Shown in pieces: positions 43,074 to 51,730 of a stretch of 64,000 nucleotides of DNA. Both the position numbers and the translations under genes were made by a program. Numbering within the stretch: the first letter of the stretch is position 1; every line of letters begins with the position of its first letter. This stretch comes from Labrys okinawensis (GTDB lineage Bacteria > Pseudomonadota > Alphaproteobacteria > Rhizobiales > Labraceae): NCBI RefSeq assembly GCF_002982075.1, contig NZ_PUEJ01000010.1, positions 124,001-188,000 of the forward strand, in the 5' to 3' direction. The notes under the pieces are model-generated. The model had not been told where the DNA came from and ran no database searches. It was given only the letters and a program-made list of their open reading frames with translations.

Positions 43074-44183
43074 ATGGCTACACCGCTCGAAACCAAGCCC
43101 GTCAAGCTGGCCCCGATTCCGCGCGGCCGTCCCTACCGCGTGAAGGATGGCGACGACTGGCTTTCCGTTGCCAGGGCGCATGGCATCAACGTGCAATATC
43201 TGATCAGCTATAATTTCGACACGCTCAATACCCGCGAGGTGAACTGGTATCTGCGCCACCGTGTCGGCTGCGTCGTGCCGAGTCCGAAGGGTTGGAACTG
43301 GCGGTTCAGCAGCAGTGCCAATCCCGGCATCATCATGATCCCGCCCGATGACGGCCAACTCGTCCTCAAGATCAACAGCTTCACCTATTCGATCGCCACC
43401 ATGAGCTGGATCGACCCGCGCTCCGGCCTGCCGGAGCACGATGCCGGCAGCCCGGGCGAACTTGTCGATCGCAAGCTCATCCTCGGCAGCAGCGGCTATC
43501 GCTTCGCCAATTTTCTCGAAGCCACCATCGAAAGCACGGACACCTCCTCCAAGGCGATCAGGCTGCTCCACCGCGTCGCTTACGAGAAGGATACCGGCCT
43601 CTACCGCTCGCCGTCCTTTCTCGGCTTTCCCTCCTATCCCTATCCGATCAAGCTGGAGGAGCCGCAATATATCGACGAGGGCGTGGTGTTCCGCCAAACC
43701 GTCGGCGCCCGTACCCAGAGCGCCGAACTCGCCGCGGGCGTGGCGCCTCCCCCCATCGGCTTGGTTGCCGGCAAGATCCTGCAGAAGGTCATGAATTTCC
43801 CGCCAATCTGGACGGAACTGAAGCTGACGCTGCGCTATGACGGGACCTATGAGGGCGAACTCGTCGCCCACAGCCTCTATCCGAGCTGCTCCTATTATGA
43901 ACGCTCGCCGCTCATCTGCCTCAATCTCGGACCCAAACCCGAAGCCTGCGAGGCCTATGAGCGCAAATATGAATATGACGGCCTGCCGAATTTCGACCGC
44001 TGGTTCGAACAAGACAAAGGCTGGGGCGCCAAGAGCGGCTATATGCCCGCCGACGGCAATCCGTGGGGTGTCACCGCGCCCGATTCGGACGTGCTCTTCG
44101 GCCAGCAGCCCCCGGACCCGAACGAGGAGGTACGCCGTCCACGCCAATATCCACCCGAGACCTGGCGTCCTCCCAGCCGCTGA
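43074..44183 (+). CDS. Hypothetical protein with an N-terminal LysM-like domain
   Basis: 369-residue protein. Residues about 20-75 (YRVKDGDDWLSVARAHGINVQYLISYNF ... VNWYLRHRVGC) follow the LysM pattern of a YxVxxGDxxxxIA start and an N-x-x-x-P/W-like end, then IIMIPPDDG. The rest, about 290 residues with a Pro/Arg-rich tail (RRPRQYPPETWRPPSR), is not recognised. No signal peptide is seen, as with its divergent metalloprotease neighbour. GGAGACAATC precedes the ATG. The pairing suggests that the two act together, but no known system with this arrangement comes to mind. Confidence 0.68.
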   Translation: MATPLETKPVKLAPIPRGRPYRVKDGDDWLSVARAHGINVQYLISYNFDTLNTREVNWYLRHRVGCVVPSPKGWNWRFSSSANPGIIMIPPDDGQLVLKINSFTYSIATMSWIDPRSGLPEHDAGSPGELVDRKLILGSSGYRFANFLEATIESTDTSSKAIRLLHRVAYEKDTGLYRSPSFLGFPSYPYPIKLEEPQYIDEGVVFRQTVGARTQSAELAAGVAPPPIGLVAGKILQKVMNFPPIWTELKLTLRYDGTYEGELVAHSLYPSCSYYERSPLICLNLGPKPEACEAYERKYEYDGLPNFDRWFEQDKGWGAKSGYMPADGNPWGVTAPDSDVLFGQQPPDPNEEVRRPRQYPPETWRPPSR

Positions 44184-44498
44184 GATGGCTTTTCCGACTT
44201 CTCTGCGGTTTGAGCGATCGGCACCGCGGCGCTGTCCGAACCTCACGCCCTGCCCTTCCGCGGCAGATGTCATCCTTATACCAAGGAAAATAAGGGCACC
44301 ATTTGCACTTCCACTTCGCGTGAAATAAGTTTCCATAGGTGTCCCTCGCCGAACTTTCTTGCCGTGTACTTGGCGGTTCGCAAAGGAACTATGGTTTGCA
44401 AAGGAAATCGCCGTCGATGGATACTTCCGCAAATATGATCTCCGGACGCCACCCCGGCATGGCTTGGGTAATGCCCCTGCTTAATAGGATGCACTTTC
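44184..44498. other. Gene-free stretch, A/T-richer than the surroundings
   Basis: 315 bp holding a short direct repeat (GCAAAGGAA at about 44380 and 44398) and the leader of the next gene. No frame or RNA is supported. Confidence 0.5.
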
Positions 44499-45245
44499 AT
44501 GACCAACTACAGTCAGGCCACCGGCTCCGGTGATTTCAACATCGGCGCCTTGATCAGCGAGAGCCTTGCCGTTCTCCACCGAGCTCTGCCCCGTTTTCTG
44601 GGGCTGGGTCTGATTCCCATCATTCCCCTGATCATCTCGACCCTGGTCATCGGGGTGCCGGCACCGGGAAACCCGTTGCCGAACGCTGGTGCGTTCATCG
44701 TGCTGATGCTGATCTACATCGTCCTGCTTTTCGTGATCCAAGGGGGCATGATCTACGGCGCGTTCAACGAACTGCGCGGGCAGAGTTTTTCGGTCGGAGA
44801 CGCTCTCTCCAAGGGATTGGCACGTTTGCTGCCACTGGTGGGGCTGTCGATTCTCATCGGCCTTGCGGTCACGATTGGGCTGATTCTGCTTGTCGTGCCG
44901 GGCGTGTGGCTGATCTGTGTGCTTTATGCCGCCGTCTCGGTCTGTGTCGTCGAACAGCGTGGCGTTACCGAAAGCATGTCCCGCAGCGCTGAACTGACTT
45001 CAGGCTTTCGCTGGAAGATTCTCGGCCTCGCGCTGATCGTCGGCATCGCCGGCTGGATCGTCGCCGCCATCATCGAATATGTCGCCGGGGGTATCGGCGG
45101 CCCCACATTCGGCGCGCTGCTGGCCAATCTGTTCCAGGTGTACCTGATCTCCCTTGGCAGCGTCCTCAGCGCCTTGGTCTATTATCGCCTGCGTTCGATC
45201 AAGGAAGGCGTCGACATCGACAGGCTCGCCAACGTCTTCGATTGA
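44499..45245 (+). CDS. Integral membrane protein, GPDPase_memb/DUF-type
   Basis: 248-residue membrane protein starting MTNYSQATGSGDFNIGALISES. Hydrophobic segments include FLGLGLIPIIPLIISTLVIGV, AFIVLMLIYIVLLFVIQGGMIYGAF, LLPLVGLSILIGLAVTIGLILLVVPGVWLICVLYAAVSV and ILGLALIVGIAGWIVAAIIEYVAGGI. It ends with YYRLRSIKEGVDIDRLANVFD, as many YckC/DUF975-like proteins do. AGGATGC precedes the ATG. It is a paralogue of 41178-41915. Function unknown. Confidence 0.75.
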   Translation: MTNYSQATGSGDFNIGALISESLAVLHRALPRFLGLGLIPIIPLIISTLVIGVPAPGNPLPNAGAFIVLMLIYIVLLFVIQGGMIYGAFNELRGQSFSVGDALSKGLARLLPLVGLSILIGLAVTIGLILLVVPGVWLICVLYAAVSVCVVEQRGVTESMSRSAELTSGFRWKILGLALIVGIAGWIVAAIIEYVAGGIGGPTFGALLANLFQVYLISLGSVLSALVYYRLRSIKEGVDIDRLANVFD

Positions 45246-45288
45246 GGCCTTCGCCGCAACGGGAGCCGGCCCTCGCCTTGCCCGGCCC

Positions 45289-46218
45289 TCACTTGGCAGC
45301 CGGCTCGCCGGCCTTGCGGGTGCCCGAGTTCTTGTCGTCGCGATAGCGGCCGAAAAGCTGACCGCGCTCGAGCTCGGCCCGCTCCGCCGCATAGAAGGCC
45401 TGCAGGAAATCCGTCGCGGCATTGGGCTCGAAGGTGCCCTGCCAGCCGATGCGCCGGATGATCTTTTCGGCGATCTCGCGATGGATGCGCCAGGTCTCGG
45501 TCCCGCCGGGCCGGCGGAGAATTTCTTCCAGCACCTGCAATTCATAGGCGCCATAGGCCTGCAATTGCGCCGAGGTGAAGCTGTAGCGGGCCGCGGCCTT
45601 GGCTGCACCCTGCGTGAGGTCGAGCGCAAGCGCCCGCTTGGGTAGGGCGATCACCAGCGTGCCGCCGATCAGGTCGCCCGCCCGCAGATGATCCCGGTTG
45701 AAGAAGGGCAAGGCGGCGAGCAGCACCACCCACCCCAGCATCGAGAGCGCCTGCCAGGATTCGCCGCTGTTCGAAGCGCCGACCCACATGAAGAAAAGCT
45801 GCAGCGGCAGGAAGAACTCGACCTCGCGGGTCAGGTTGCGGGCAATGACGGCCGTGGGGGTGAGGACGCCGCCCTTGCGATCGATCACCTTCAAACCAGT
45901 GGCCCGCTTGCCGGGCGTCGAGCCCTGCCAGGCCAGCTCGAAATGGATGAAATAGAGGTTGCGCAGCAGGAAGGAGAGGAAGGATATCACCGTCACCGCG
46001 ACATCGCTGCCGCCGCGCAGGAAGGTCGCCGCCAGGGCGATCCAGATCAGGATGGTGGCGCCGAACCAGATCATCAGGTCGATCAGGAAGGCACCCAGCC
46101 TTTCGCCACGATCGGCGACCTCGACATGGATGGCGACGCCTTCCGGCGTCACGATCTCGCGGGTGCGGCGCTGCCGCCCCTCCAGCAGTTGGGAAACGCG
46201 GTCACGCGGAGAGGGCAT
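45289..46218 (-). CDS. RDD family membrane protein
   Basis: 309-residue protein whose middle part is an RDD domain with three or four membrane segments (RLGAFLIDLMIWFGATILIWIALAATF, LSFLLRNLYFIHFELAWQGSTPGKRATGLKVIDRKGG, MLGWVVLLAALPFF). A C-terminal soluble region of about 100 charged residues follows. The start ATG at 46218 overlaps the SpoIIM-like gene by 17 bp. It is the last gene of the MoxR/DUF58 operon. RDD proteins have been linked to Na+/H+ transport in some bacteria; the role here is unknown. Confidence 0.85.
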   Translation of the reverse strand: MPSPRDRVSQLLEGRQRRTREIVTPEGVAIHVEVADRGERLGAFLIDLMIWFGATILIWIALAATFLRGGSDVAVTVISFLSFLLRNLYFIHFELAWQGSTPGKRATGLKVIDRKGGVLTPTAVIARNLTREVEFFLPLQLFFMWVGASNSGESWQALSMLGWVVLLAALPFFNRDHLRAGDLIGGTLVIALPKRALALDLTQGAAKAAARYSFTSAQLQAYGAYELQVLEEILRRPGGTETWRIHREIAEKIIRRIGWQGTFEPNAATDFLQAFYAAERAELERGQLFGRYRDDKNSGTRKAGEPAAK

Positions 46219-47296
46219 GCTGTGCCCCCTTGCCGCAATAGAGGAAATAAACGCCCCACAGCACGGCCGTGACAGCAGCGAAGGCAAAGCGCCAGGAGGT
46301 CACGTTAATGAGCTGGCGCAAGCCTCCCTCGATGAACCCCGCGATGAACAACATGGCAACCGCGCCGCAAGCAATGATCGCGGCCTGCTTGCCGTGGATG
46401 GCGAGCGCTTCCAGGCGTGAATAGCGGCCGGGGAAAATGATCTTCTCGGCCACCACCAGGCCTGCGGCGCCACACAGGATGAAGGCACCGAGTTCCGTCA
46501 CGCCGTGAATGGAGAGCCAGCCGATGCAATCGACGAGAAGCCCGCGCTGATAATGGATCGCCAGGAAAGCGCCGACGATCAGCCCGTTATAGACCAGCAG
46601 CAGCAAGGTCGGCACGCCGGCCATGAAACCTACCCCGAAGGACAGGATGGCGACCATGCTGTTGTTCTGGAACAGGTAATTGGCGAAGACGATGAAGCTC
46701 TCCTTGAAACCGTCCCAGGGTGCGAACAGGACACTACGCAGATATTCGGCGCTGGCGCTCGGTCCCCGCCCGCCTGCCAGGCCATCGGGTACGATGGCGT
46801 TGAACCATTCGGCCTCGCTGTTCACCAGGACGAACCCGGCCGCAATGCCCAGCGCCATCGCGGCGAAGGCGATCAATATATGCCAGCCCGCCTTGCGCAC
46901 GGCGTCTGGGAAGCCGTAGCGGAAGAAGTGGCTCAGCCCCGCTATCAGGCTGGTGCGCGGTCCGTAGACCACCAGATAGGCCCGCAGGGTCAGGGCTTCG
47001 AGATAACGCAGCAGATTACGGTCGAGTGCGATGCTGCGCGCGACGGACAGCGAGGACAGCGCCGAGCGGTAGAGCAGCGGCATCTTCTGCAGCTCGTCCG
47101 CGGAGACGCTCTTGATCCCACGCTTCTCGACGCGCGTGACCAGATCCTCGAGTTCCCGCCAGCCCTCCTCGCGTCCCCGCCGAAATTCCGCCGAGCGCAG
47201 CACGATGTGAGCCCGGGGCTCGTTGGGCACGCCGATGATCGTCGGCGCCGGTCGGGCTGGACCGGCCTCCGGAAAGCCTGCATCCATGGCTGTCAT
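46202..47296 (-). CDS. SpoIIM-like (stage II sporulation protein M family) membrane protein
   Basis: 364-residue membrane protein. The N-terminal 100 residues are soluble (FRRGREEGWRELEDLVTRVEKRG, then YRSALSSLSVARSIALDRNLLRYLEALTLRAYLVVYG). Several membrane segments follow, with the family's FANYLFQNNSMVAILSFGVGFMAGVPTLLLLVYNGLIVGAF and IHGVTELGAFILCGAAGLVVAEKI. The ATG overlaps the DUF58 stop as ATGA. The organism is not expected to sporulate; in non-sporulating bacteria these genes sit beside moxR/DUF58 as here. Confidence 0.88.
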   Translation of the reverse strand: MTAMDAGFPEAGPARPAPTIIGVPNEPRAHIVLRSAEFRRGREEGWRELEDLVTRVEKRGIKSVSADELQKMPLLYRSALSSLSVARSIALDRNLLRYLEALTLRAYLVVYGPRTSLIAGLSHFFRYGFPDAVRKAGWHILIAFAAMALGIAAGFVLVNSEAEWFNAIVPDGLAGGRGPSASAEYLRSVLFAPWDGFKESFIVFANYLFQNNSMVAILSFGVGFMAGVPTLLLLVYNGLIVGAFLAIHYQRGLLVDCIGWLSIHGVTELGAFILCGAAGLVVAEKIIFPGRYSRLEALAIHGKQAAIIACGAVAMLFIAGFIEGGLRQLINVTSWRFAFAAVTAVLWGVYFLYCGKGAQHALSA

Positions 47297-48603
47297 AGCA
47301 GGCCCTCCTGCTTGATTTGGAGATAGCGGTTGAGCAGGGCGACACTGAGCCCGCCGACCGGCACATCGACGCAATGCACGCCGAGACGGGCGATACGCTC
47401 CATCACGATCGCTCGCTCGCGCGCGAAATCATGGGCCACCACGGCTTCGGCCACGATGGTGAAATCCTGCGGCTCTGCATTGACCAAACGCGTGGTCAGC
47501 GGGTCCTGCAGCGTGACGAAGATCACGGCGTGACGGTTGGCCATGCGCTTGAGGCTCTCGATCAGCAGTTCGGCCATCACGCTGTCGACGAATTCGGTGA
47601 ACAGTACCACCAGGGCCCGGCGCTTCAGCCGCGCGTTCAGCTCGGCCAGGCCCAGGGTGAAATTGGTCTCCTCGGTGTGATAGGCAAGCTGGGCGGCGGA
47701 GCGCTGCAGCCGGGCATAATAGGTGCTGCCCCGGCCCGGTTCCAGATAATGGCGGATGGTGGCGTCGAAGCCGAAACTGCCGACGAGGTCGCCAGCCCTA
47801 AGCCCGGTCCAACCAAGCATCAGACCCGCCTCGATGGCGTGATCGAGCCGCGCCAGGCCGTCGATCGGCTCGAGCATGAGATGGCCGGTATCGAAGGCCA
47901 GCACGATCTGATGATTGCGCTCGATACGGAATTCCTTCGACAGGAGCTTGCGATGGCGGGCCGACTGCTTCCAGTCGATCATGCGGGAGTCGAGGCCGGG
48001 CACATGCTCGCGCAGCGTATCGAACTCGGTGCCCTCGCCCTTCTGGTTCTGGGTCTTGGTGCCGTAGATGGCGCTCTTGCTCAGCGCCTGGATGGCCGGG
48101 CCGAAGGACATGCGGGCGGCCGGCAGGATTTCGATCTTGCGATCCAACCCTTCCTTGAGACGCCATTCCACCAGCCCCAGCGGCCCCCGCCAGCGCAGCC
48201 ACAGGGCCTCCAGGGTCACCACCCCGCGCCGCAAGGCGGTGAAGGGAATGCTGAGCCTCTCCGGAGCTCCGCCGAAATGCCCCGCCACCATCGGCGGCGT
48301 CTCCAGCGGCCCGTCGAGATCGACCACCGCCTCGATCCTGAGCGGGCGGGCCGACCCCGTGCTGCGCAGCGTGACCTCGATCTGCCCCTCATTGCCGACC
48401 GGCAACCGCCTTGGAGCCTGAAGGTCGACCACCAGAGATCGACGCGGCGGGATCAGCAGCGCGTCGACGGCAATCACCACCAGCGCCAGCAGGCTGAGGT
48501 CGAAGGAAAACGGCCACAGGGCCGGGTTCCACACCACCATCAACAAGGCGACGGGGATGCCCAGGCTGAACAGCAGGACGGCGCGCGGGGTCGGCCGGAT
48601 CAT
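47293..48603 (-). CDS. DUF58 domain protein with von Willebrand-like region
   Basis: 436-residue protein with two N-terminal membrane segments (VLLFSLGIPVALLMVVW, LSLLALVVIAVDALLIP) and an extracytoplasmic beta-rich part. The cytoplasmic DUF58 core contains GTEFDTLREHVPGLDSRMIDWKQSARHRKLLSKEFRIERNHQIVLAFDTGHLM. Such proteins act as partners of MoxR ATPases, probably in metal-cofactor or envelope complex assembly. The ATG overlaps the MoxR stop as ATGA. Confidence 0.9.
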   Translation of the reverse strand: MIRPTPRAVLLFSLGIPVALLMVVWNPALWPFSFDLSLLALVVIAVDALLIPPRRSLVVDLQAPRRLPVGNEGQIEVTLRSTGSARPLRIEAVVDLDGPLETPPMVAGHFGGAPERLSIPFTALRRGVVTLEALWLRWRGPLGLVEWRLKEGLDRKIEILPAARMSFGPAIQALSKSAIYGTKTQNQKGEGTEFDTLREHVPGLDSRMIDWKQSARHRKLLSKEFRIERNHQIVLAFDTGHLMLEPIDGLARLDHAIEAGLMLGWTGLRAGDLVGSFGFDATIRHYLEPGRGSTYYARLQRSAAQLAYHTEETNFTLGLAELNARLKRRALVVLFTEFVDSVMAELLIESLKRMANRHAVIFVTLQDPLTTRLVNAEPQDFTIVAEAVVAHDFARERAIVMERIARLGVHCVDVPVGGLSVALLNRYLQIKQEGLL

Positions 48604-49556
48604 CGGGGCGCTGCCGTCTGGTCCAGGATCTCGTTGACGATGCGATCGGGGGTGAGGCCGTCGATCTCGGCATTGGGCGCCAGCACGATGCGATGACGCA
48701 GGATCGGCCGGGCCAGACGCTTCACGTCGTCGGGAATGACGAAATCGCGCCCGTTCAGCGCGGCCAAGGCCCGCACGGAGGCCGCGAGCGCATTGGCGGC
48801 GCGGGTCGATCCGCCGGTCTCGATCGCCGGATGCTGGCGGGTGGCGCGCACCACGTCCACGATATAGTCGATGATCTGCGGCGTCAGCACGATCTGCTCG
48901 CTGGTGGCCCTGAGATCGGCGAGAGTCGCCGGATCGGCCTGCGTCTGGATGCCGAAATCGGAGAGCTTGGGCATGGCTGAGCGGTGCCCGTGCTGGGTGA
49001 CGATGGCCCGCTCCTCGTCGCGGCTGGGATAGGTGACATCGATCTTGAAAAGGAACCGGTCGAGCTGCGCCTCGGGCAAGGGATAGGTCCCCTGCTGCTC
49101 GATCGGATTCTGGGTCGCCACCACCATGAAATCGGCGCCGAGCGCATAGGTCTTGCCGTCGATGGTAACGGCCCGCTCGTTCATTGCCTGCAGCAAGGCC
49201 GCCTGCGTCTTGGGCGGGGTGCGGTTGATTTCGTCGGCCAGCAGGAGATCGGTGAAGATCGGCCCCTCTGTCAGCACGAAGGTGTTGGTCCGGAAATTGA
49301 ACAAATTGGTGCCGATCACGTCGCCCGGCATCATGTCGGGCGTGAACTGCACGCGTCCGAATTTCAGCGACAAGGTCGAAGCAAAGGCCTGCGCCAGCAG
49401 CGTCTTGCCAGTACCGGGCACGCCTTCGAGCAGAATATGCCCGCCGCAGAGCAGGCCGGTGAGCATCAGTTCGATGACTTCGTCCTGGCCGACGATGGCC
49501 TTGCCGACTTCCTTGCGGATGCCGTCAGCGATATGGGCGACGCGCTGCAGTTCCAT
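48600..49556 (-). CDS. MoxR family AAA+ ATPase
   Basis: 318-residue AAA+ chaperone-like ATPase. Walker A is LEGVPGTGKTLLAQAF, Walker B is LLLADEINRTPPKTQAALLQAMNER, sensor 1 is VVATQNPIEQQGTYPLPEAQLDRFLF, and sensor 2 lies in the C-terminal lid. The start MELQRVAHIADG at 49556 has GGAAGAGA upstream and overlaps the DUF4350 gene by 32 bp; the ATG at 49580 lacks a ribosome site. It should act on its operon partners. Confidence 0.93.
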   Translation of the reverse strand: MELQRVAHIADGIRKEVGKAIVGQDEVIELMLTGLLCGGHILLEGVPGTGKTLLAQAFASTLSLKFGRVQFTPDMMPGDVIGTNLFNFRTNTFVLTEGPIFTDLLLADEINRTPPKTQAALLQAMNERAVTIDGKTYALGADFMVVATQNPIEQQGTYPLPEAQLDRFLFKIDVTYPSRDEERAIVTQHGHRSAMPKLSDFGIQTQADPATLADLRATSEQIVLTPQIIDYIVDVVRATRQHPAIETGGSTRAANALAASVRALAALNGRDFVIPDDVKRLARPILRHRIVLAPNAEIDGLTPDRIVNEILDQTAAPR

Positions 49557-50760
49557 CGGTGATCTCTTCCTTCCAATCATGAATATCGCGCGCGGCCTGG
49601 AACAGGCCGGTCAGGGATGTGCCCTGCCCTTCTCCCGCGCGAGCGAGAATGGGGGAGGCCTTGGTTTCCAGCCCCCTGGCCTCGCCGATTTTGTCGAGCC
49701 ACTCCGCCAGTTTCTCGTCATCGAGCTGGCGGGGTGCGTGAAACAGCCGGCCGACGTCGCGCAATGTCGCGCGCACATAGCGGCGCAAGACGAAGGCCTG
49801 ATGGCCGGCGCGGTCGAGCAGAGTGGCCGTGTTGGTGATCAGGCGCTCCTTGCCGAGATCGAAGGCCGGCGGCGCCAGGCGCGGCTTGCCGAAACGGCTG
49901 GTGGTGGCCAAGGCCAGCAGCGCCGTCGCGGCGAGCACGAGCAGAAGCACGATGACATAGGGAAACTGGAACAGCTTCCTGAAGGGGCTGTCGACATTGT
50001 TGACCATGCCATGGATGGTCTCGTCGAACACGACCTTGCCGTCTCCGAGTTCGGCGTCGCGCATGGCATTCAGCAAAGCAAGCGCGAATTCGGCGTTCCG
50101 CCCCTTGGTCAGGCCGTGATTCTCGATGAGGTCGGGATCGGCGAGCACCCAGACGCGGCGTTCGCCATCGAGTTTCTCCCCGATCAACATGCCCTGGCGA
50201 TTGCCGATGATCGGGGTGAGCTCCTCGCTCCTGATGAGCTGGGCGCCGTCGTCGAAGGACGGATTGACGCCAAGGTCGTTGCGGTCCCAGCTCTTGGGCG
50301 GATCCCCCCTGGTGACTTCGAGCTGCGGTTCCACCAGCCGCGCAATGCTGGTGACCCAGGGAATGTCCATCGGCGTGGCGGACCGGATCCAGGTGGGCTT
50401 GCTCCGGTCGGCCAGGGCCCAGCGCTTGGGCAGTACCAGCAGGACATTGTTCTCCCGCCCCAGCCGAATGATATCGTCCTTCGACAGGCTCGATGTCGGC
50501 TCCGCCATCACCAGCAGCCCGCCTTCACCCGGGGCGACGATCCCATTGATGCGGCTGCGCGCGACCGGGATATCGAAGCGCTGCGCCAGGTCGTAAAGGC
50601 CGGCATGCCCGATCGCCGAGACAGACTTGGTGGTGGTGCTGAAGCCCTGTTCTTCGGATGAGCCGTTCAGCATCAGCAGCATGGACAGGGCGAAGATGGC
50701 CGTTGCTCCCGCGACCAGCACGGCCAGGACGGGACCGGAGAAAGTGGCCTTTTCCGTCAT
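49525..50760 (-). CDS. DUF4350 domain protein
   Basis: 411-residue protein with an N-terminal membrane anchor (PVLAVLVAGATAIFALSMLLML), a long periplasmic part with a Rossmann-like GATase-type pattern (GGLLVMAEPTSSLSKDDIIRLGRENNVLLVLP, VVFDETIHGM), a second membrane segment (FPYVIVLLLVLAATALLALAT) and a cytoplasmic helical tail. DUF4350 proteins are standard members of MoxR/DUF58 operons. The ATG overlaps the upstream stop as ATGA. Confidence 0.83.
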   Translation of the reverse strand: MTEKATFSGPVLAVLVAGATAIFALSMLLMLNGSSEEQGFSTTTKSVSAIGHAGLYDLAQRFDIPVARSRINGIVAPGEGGLLVMAEPTSSLSKDDIIRLGRENNVLLVLPKRWALADRSKPTWIRSATPMDIPWVTSIARLVEPQLEVTRGDPPKSWDRNDLGVNPSFDDGAQLIRSEELTPIIGNRQGMLIGEKLDGERRVWVLADPDLIENHGLTKGRNAEFALALLNAMRDAELGDGKVVFDETIHGMVNNVDSPFRKLFQFPYVIVLLLVLAATALLALATTSRFGKPRLAPPAFDLGKERLITNTATLLDRAGHQAFVLRRYVRATLRDVGRLFHAPRQLDDEKLAEWLDKIGEARGLETKASPILARAGEGQGTSLTGLFQAARDIHDWKEEITDGTAARRPYR

Positions 50761-51476
50761 GCCGCCCTCGCCTGCATCGCCTCGGTCAGGATCTCGTAGC
50801 TCTGCCGGCAAGCGGCATAATCCCGTTCCTCGGCGAGGCTTTCACCGAAATAGACGGGTTCCACCCGCCCGATGATATCGGCGAGCGCCTGCTTGCCCCG
50901 ATCCGGCAGCGAAAGGGCTCGAAGAATCTCGCGGCTGGTCAGTGAATCAGCGAAGCTGACATTGAGCCTTTTTCGCACCTCGATCAGACTGCGCAGCAGC
51001 AAGGCATGCATCGCTTCGGCAAGGCGGCCCTGGCGCGCCAGCTCGTCGGCCTCGATCTGGGCCACCACCATGCGTTCGACCGAGGCCGCCTGGGCGGAGA
51101 CATCCGTCTCGACACGGGCGACCAGCTTGCGCCGGCCGAGCACCGGCAGGCGATCCCGCATCGTCCAGATTGCGAAGATCAGGCCCGCGGCGATGGCGGC
51201 ATAGAGCAGGATGCTCAGCAAGGTCCCCAGCCAGGGGCTCCAGATACGCGGCGCCCGCTCGTCCGGTTTCGGCTCGGTCTTGGGGGTCACCACCTCGCCC
51301 TTGTTGCCGGGCAGATCCGGCTGCAGGCCGAGATTGCGCGCGACATCCCGGGCCACGGCCTGGGGATCGGAGGCGGCTACAGCCGGTATTGCCGGCGTCA
51401 AAGCAAGGAGAACCGCCAGGCCGGCGACAGCCGGCATGGTTCTTCGCGTCAGATTGATTCGACCCCGTTCCCGCAC
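50757..51476 (-). CDS. DUF4129 domain protein, first gene of the MoxR operon
   Basis: 239-residue protein with a signal peptide (NLTRRTMPAVAGLAVLLALTPAIPAVA), a Pro/Glu-rich linker, one membrane segment (LGTLLSILLYAAIAAGLIFAIWTM) and a cytoplasmic DUF4129 domain (ARQGRLAEAMHALLLRSLIEVRKRLNVSFADSLTSREILRAL ... YFGES). Possible starts are TTG 51479, GTG 51476 and ATG 51437; the GTG gives a signal peptide with a proper positive N-region. It leads the six-gene operon and is divergent from the helicase gene. Confidence 0.8.
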   Translation of the reverse strand: MRERGRINLTRRTMPAVAGLAVLLALTPAIPAVAASDPQAVARDVARNLGLQPDLPGNKGEVVTPKTEPKPDERAPRIWSPWLGTLLSILLYAAIAAGLIFAIWTMRDRLPVLGRRKLVARVETDVSAQAASVERMVVAQIEADELARQGRLAEAMHALLLRSLIEVRKRLNVSFADSLTSREILRALSLPDRGKQALADIIGRVEPVYFGESLAEERDYAACRQSYEILTEAMQARAA

Positions 51477-51730
51477 CAAACCGCCAATCAGCCCCGCTTC
51501 ATATCCGCGAACATGGCGTGACGGCCGATCCGGAGCAAGCGTCCAGGGAACACATTCGCCGCGTCCCGATCGAATTCACTCAGCCGCAGGATTGCGGCAG
51601 CAGGCCGCCGCCGGCAAAAGAGCCATTCGCGAATCTGTTCCATTTTTGTTCATATCTCCCTTCTACCCTCTTTCGAAGCGCGTCCGCCGAATCGCCGACG
51701 GATCCGTTTCTCACCACGCGAGAGCAAGGC

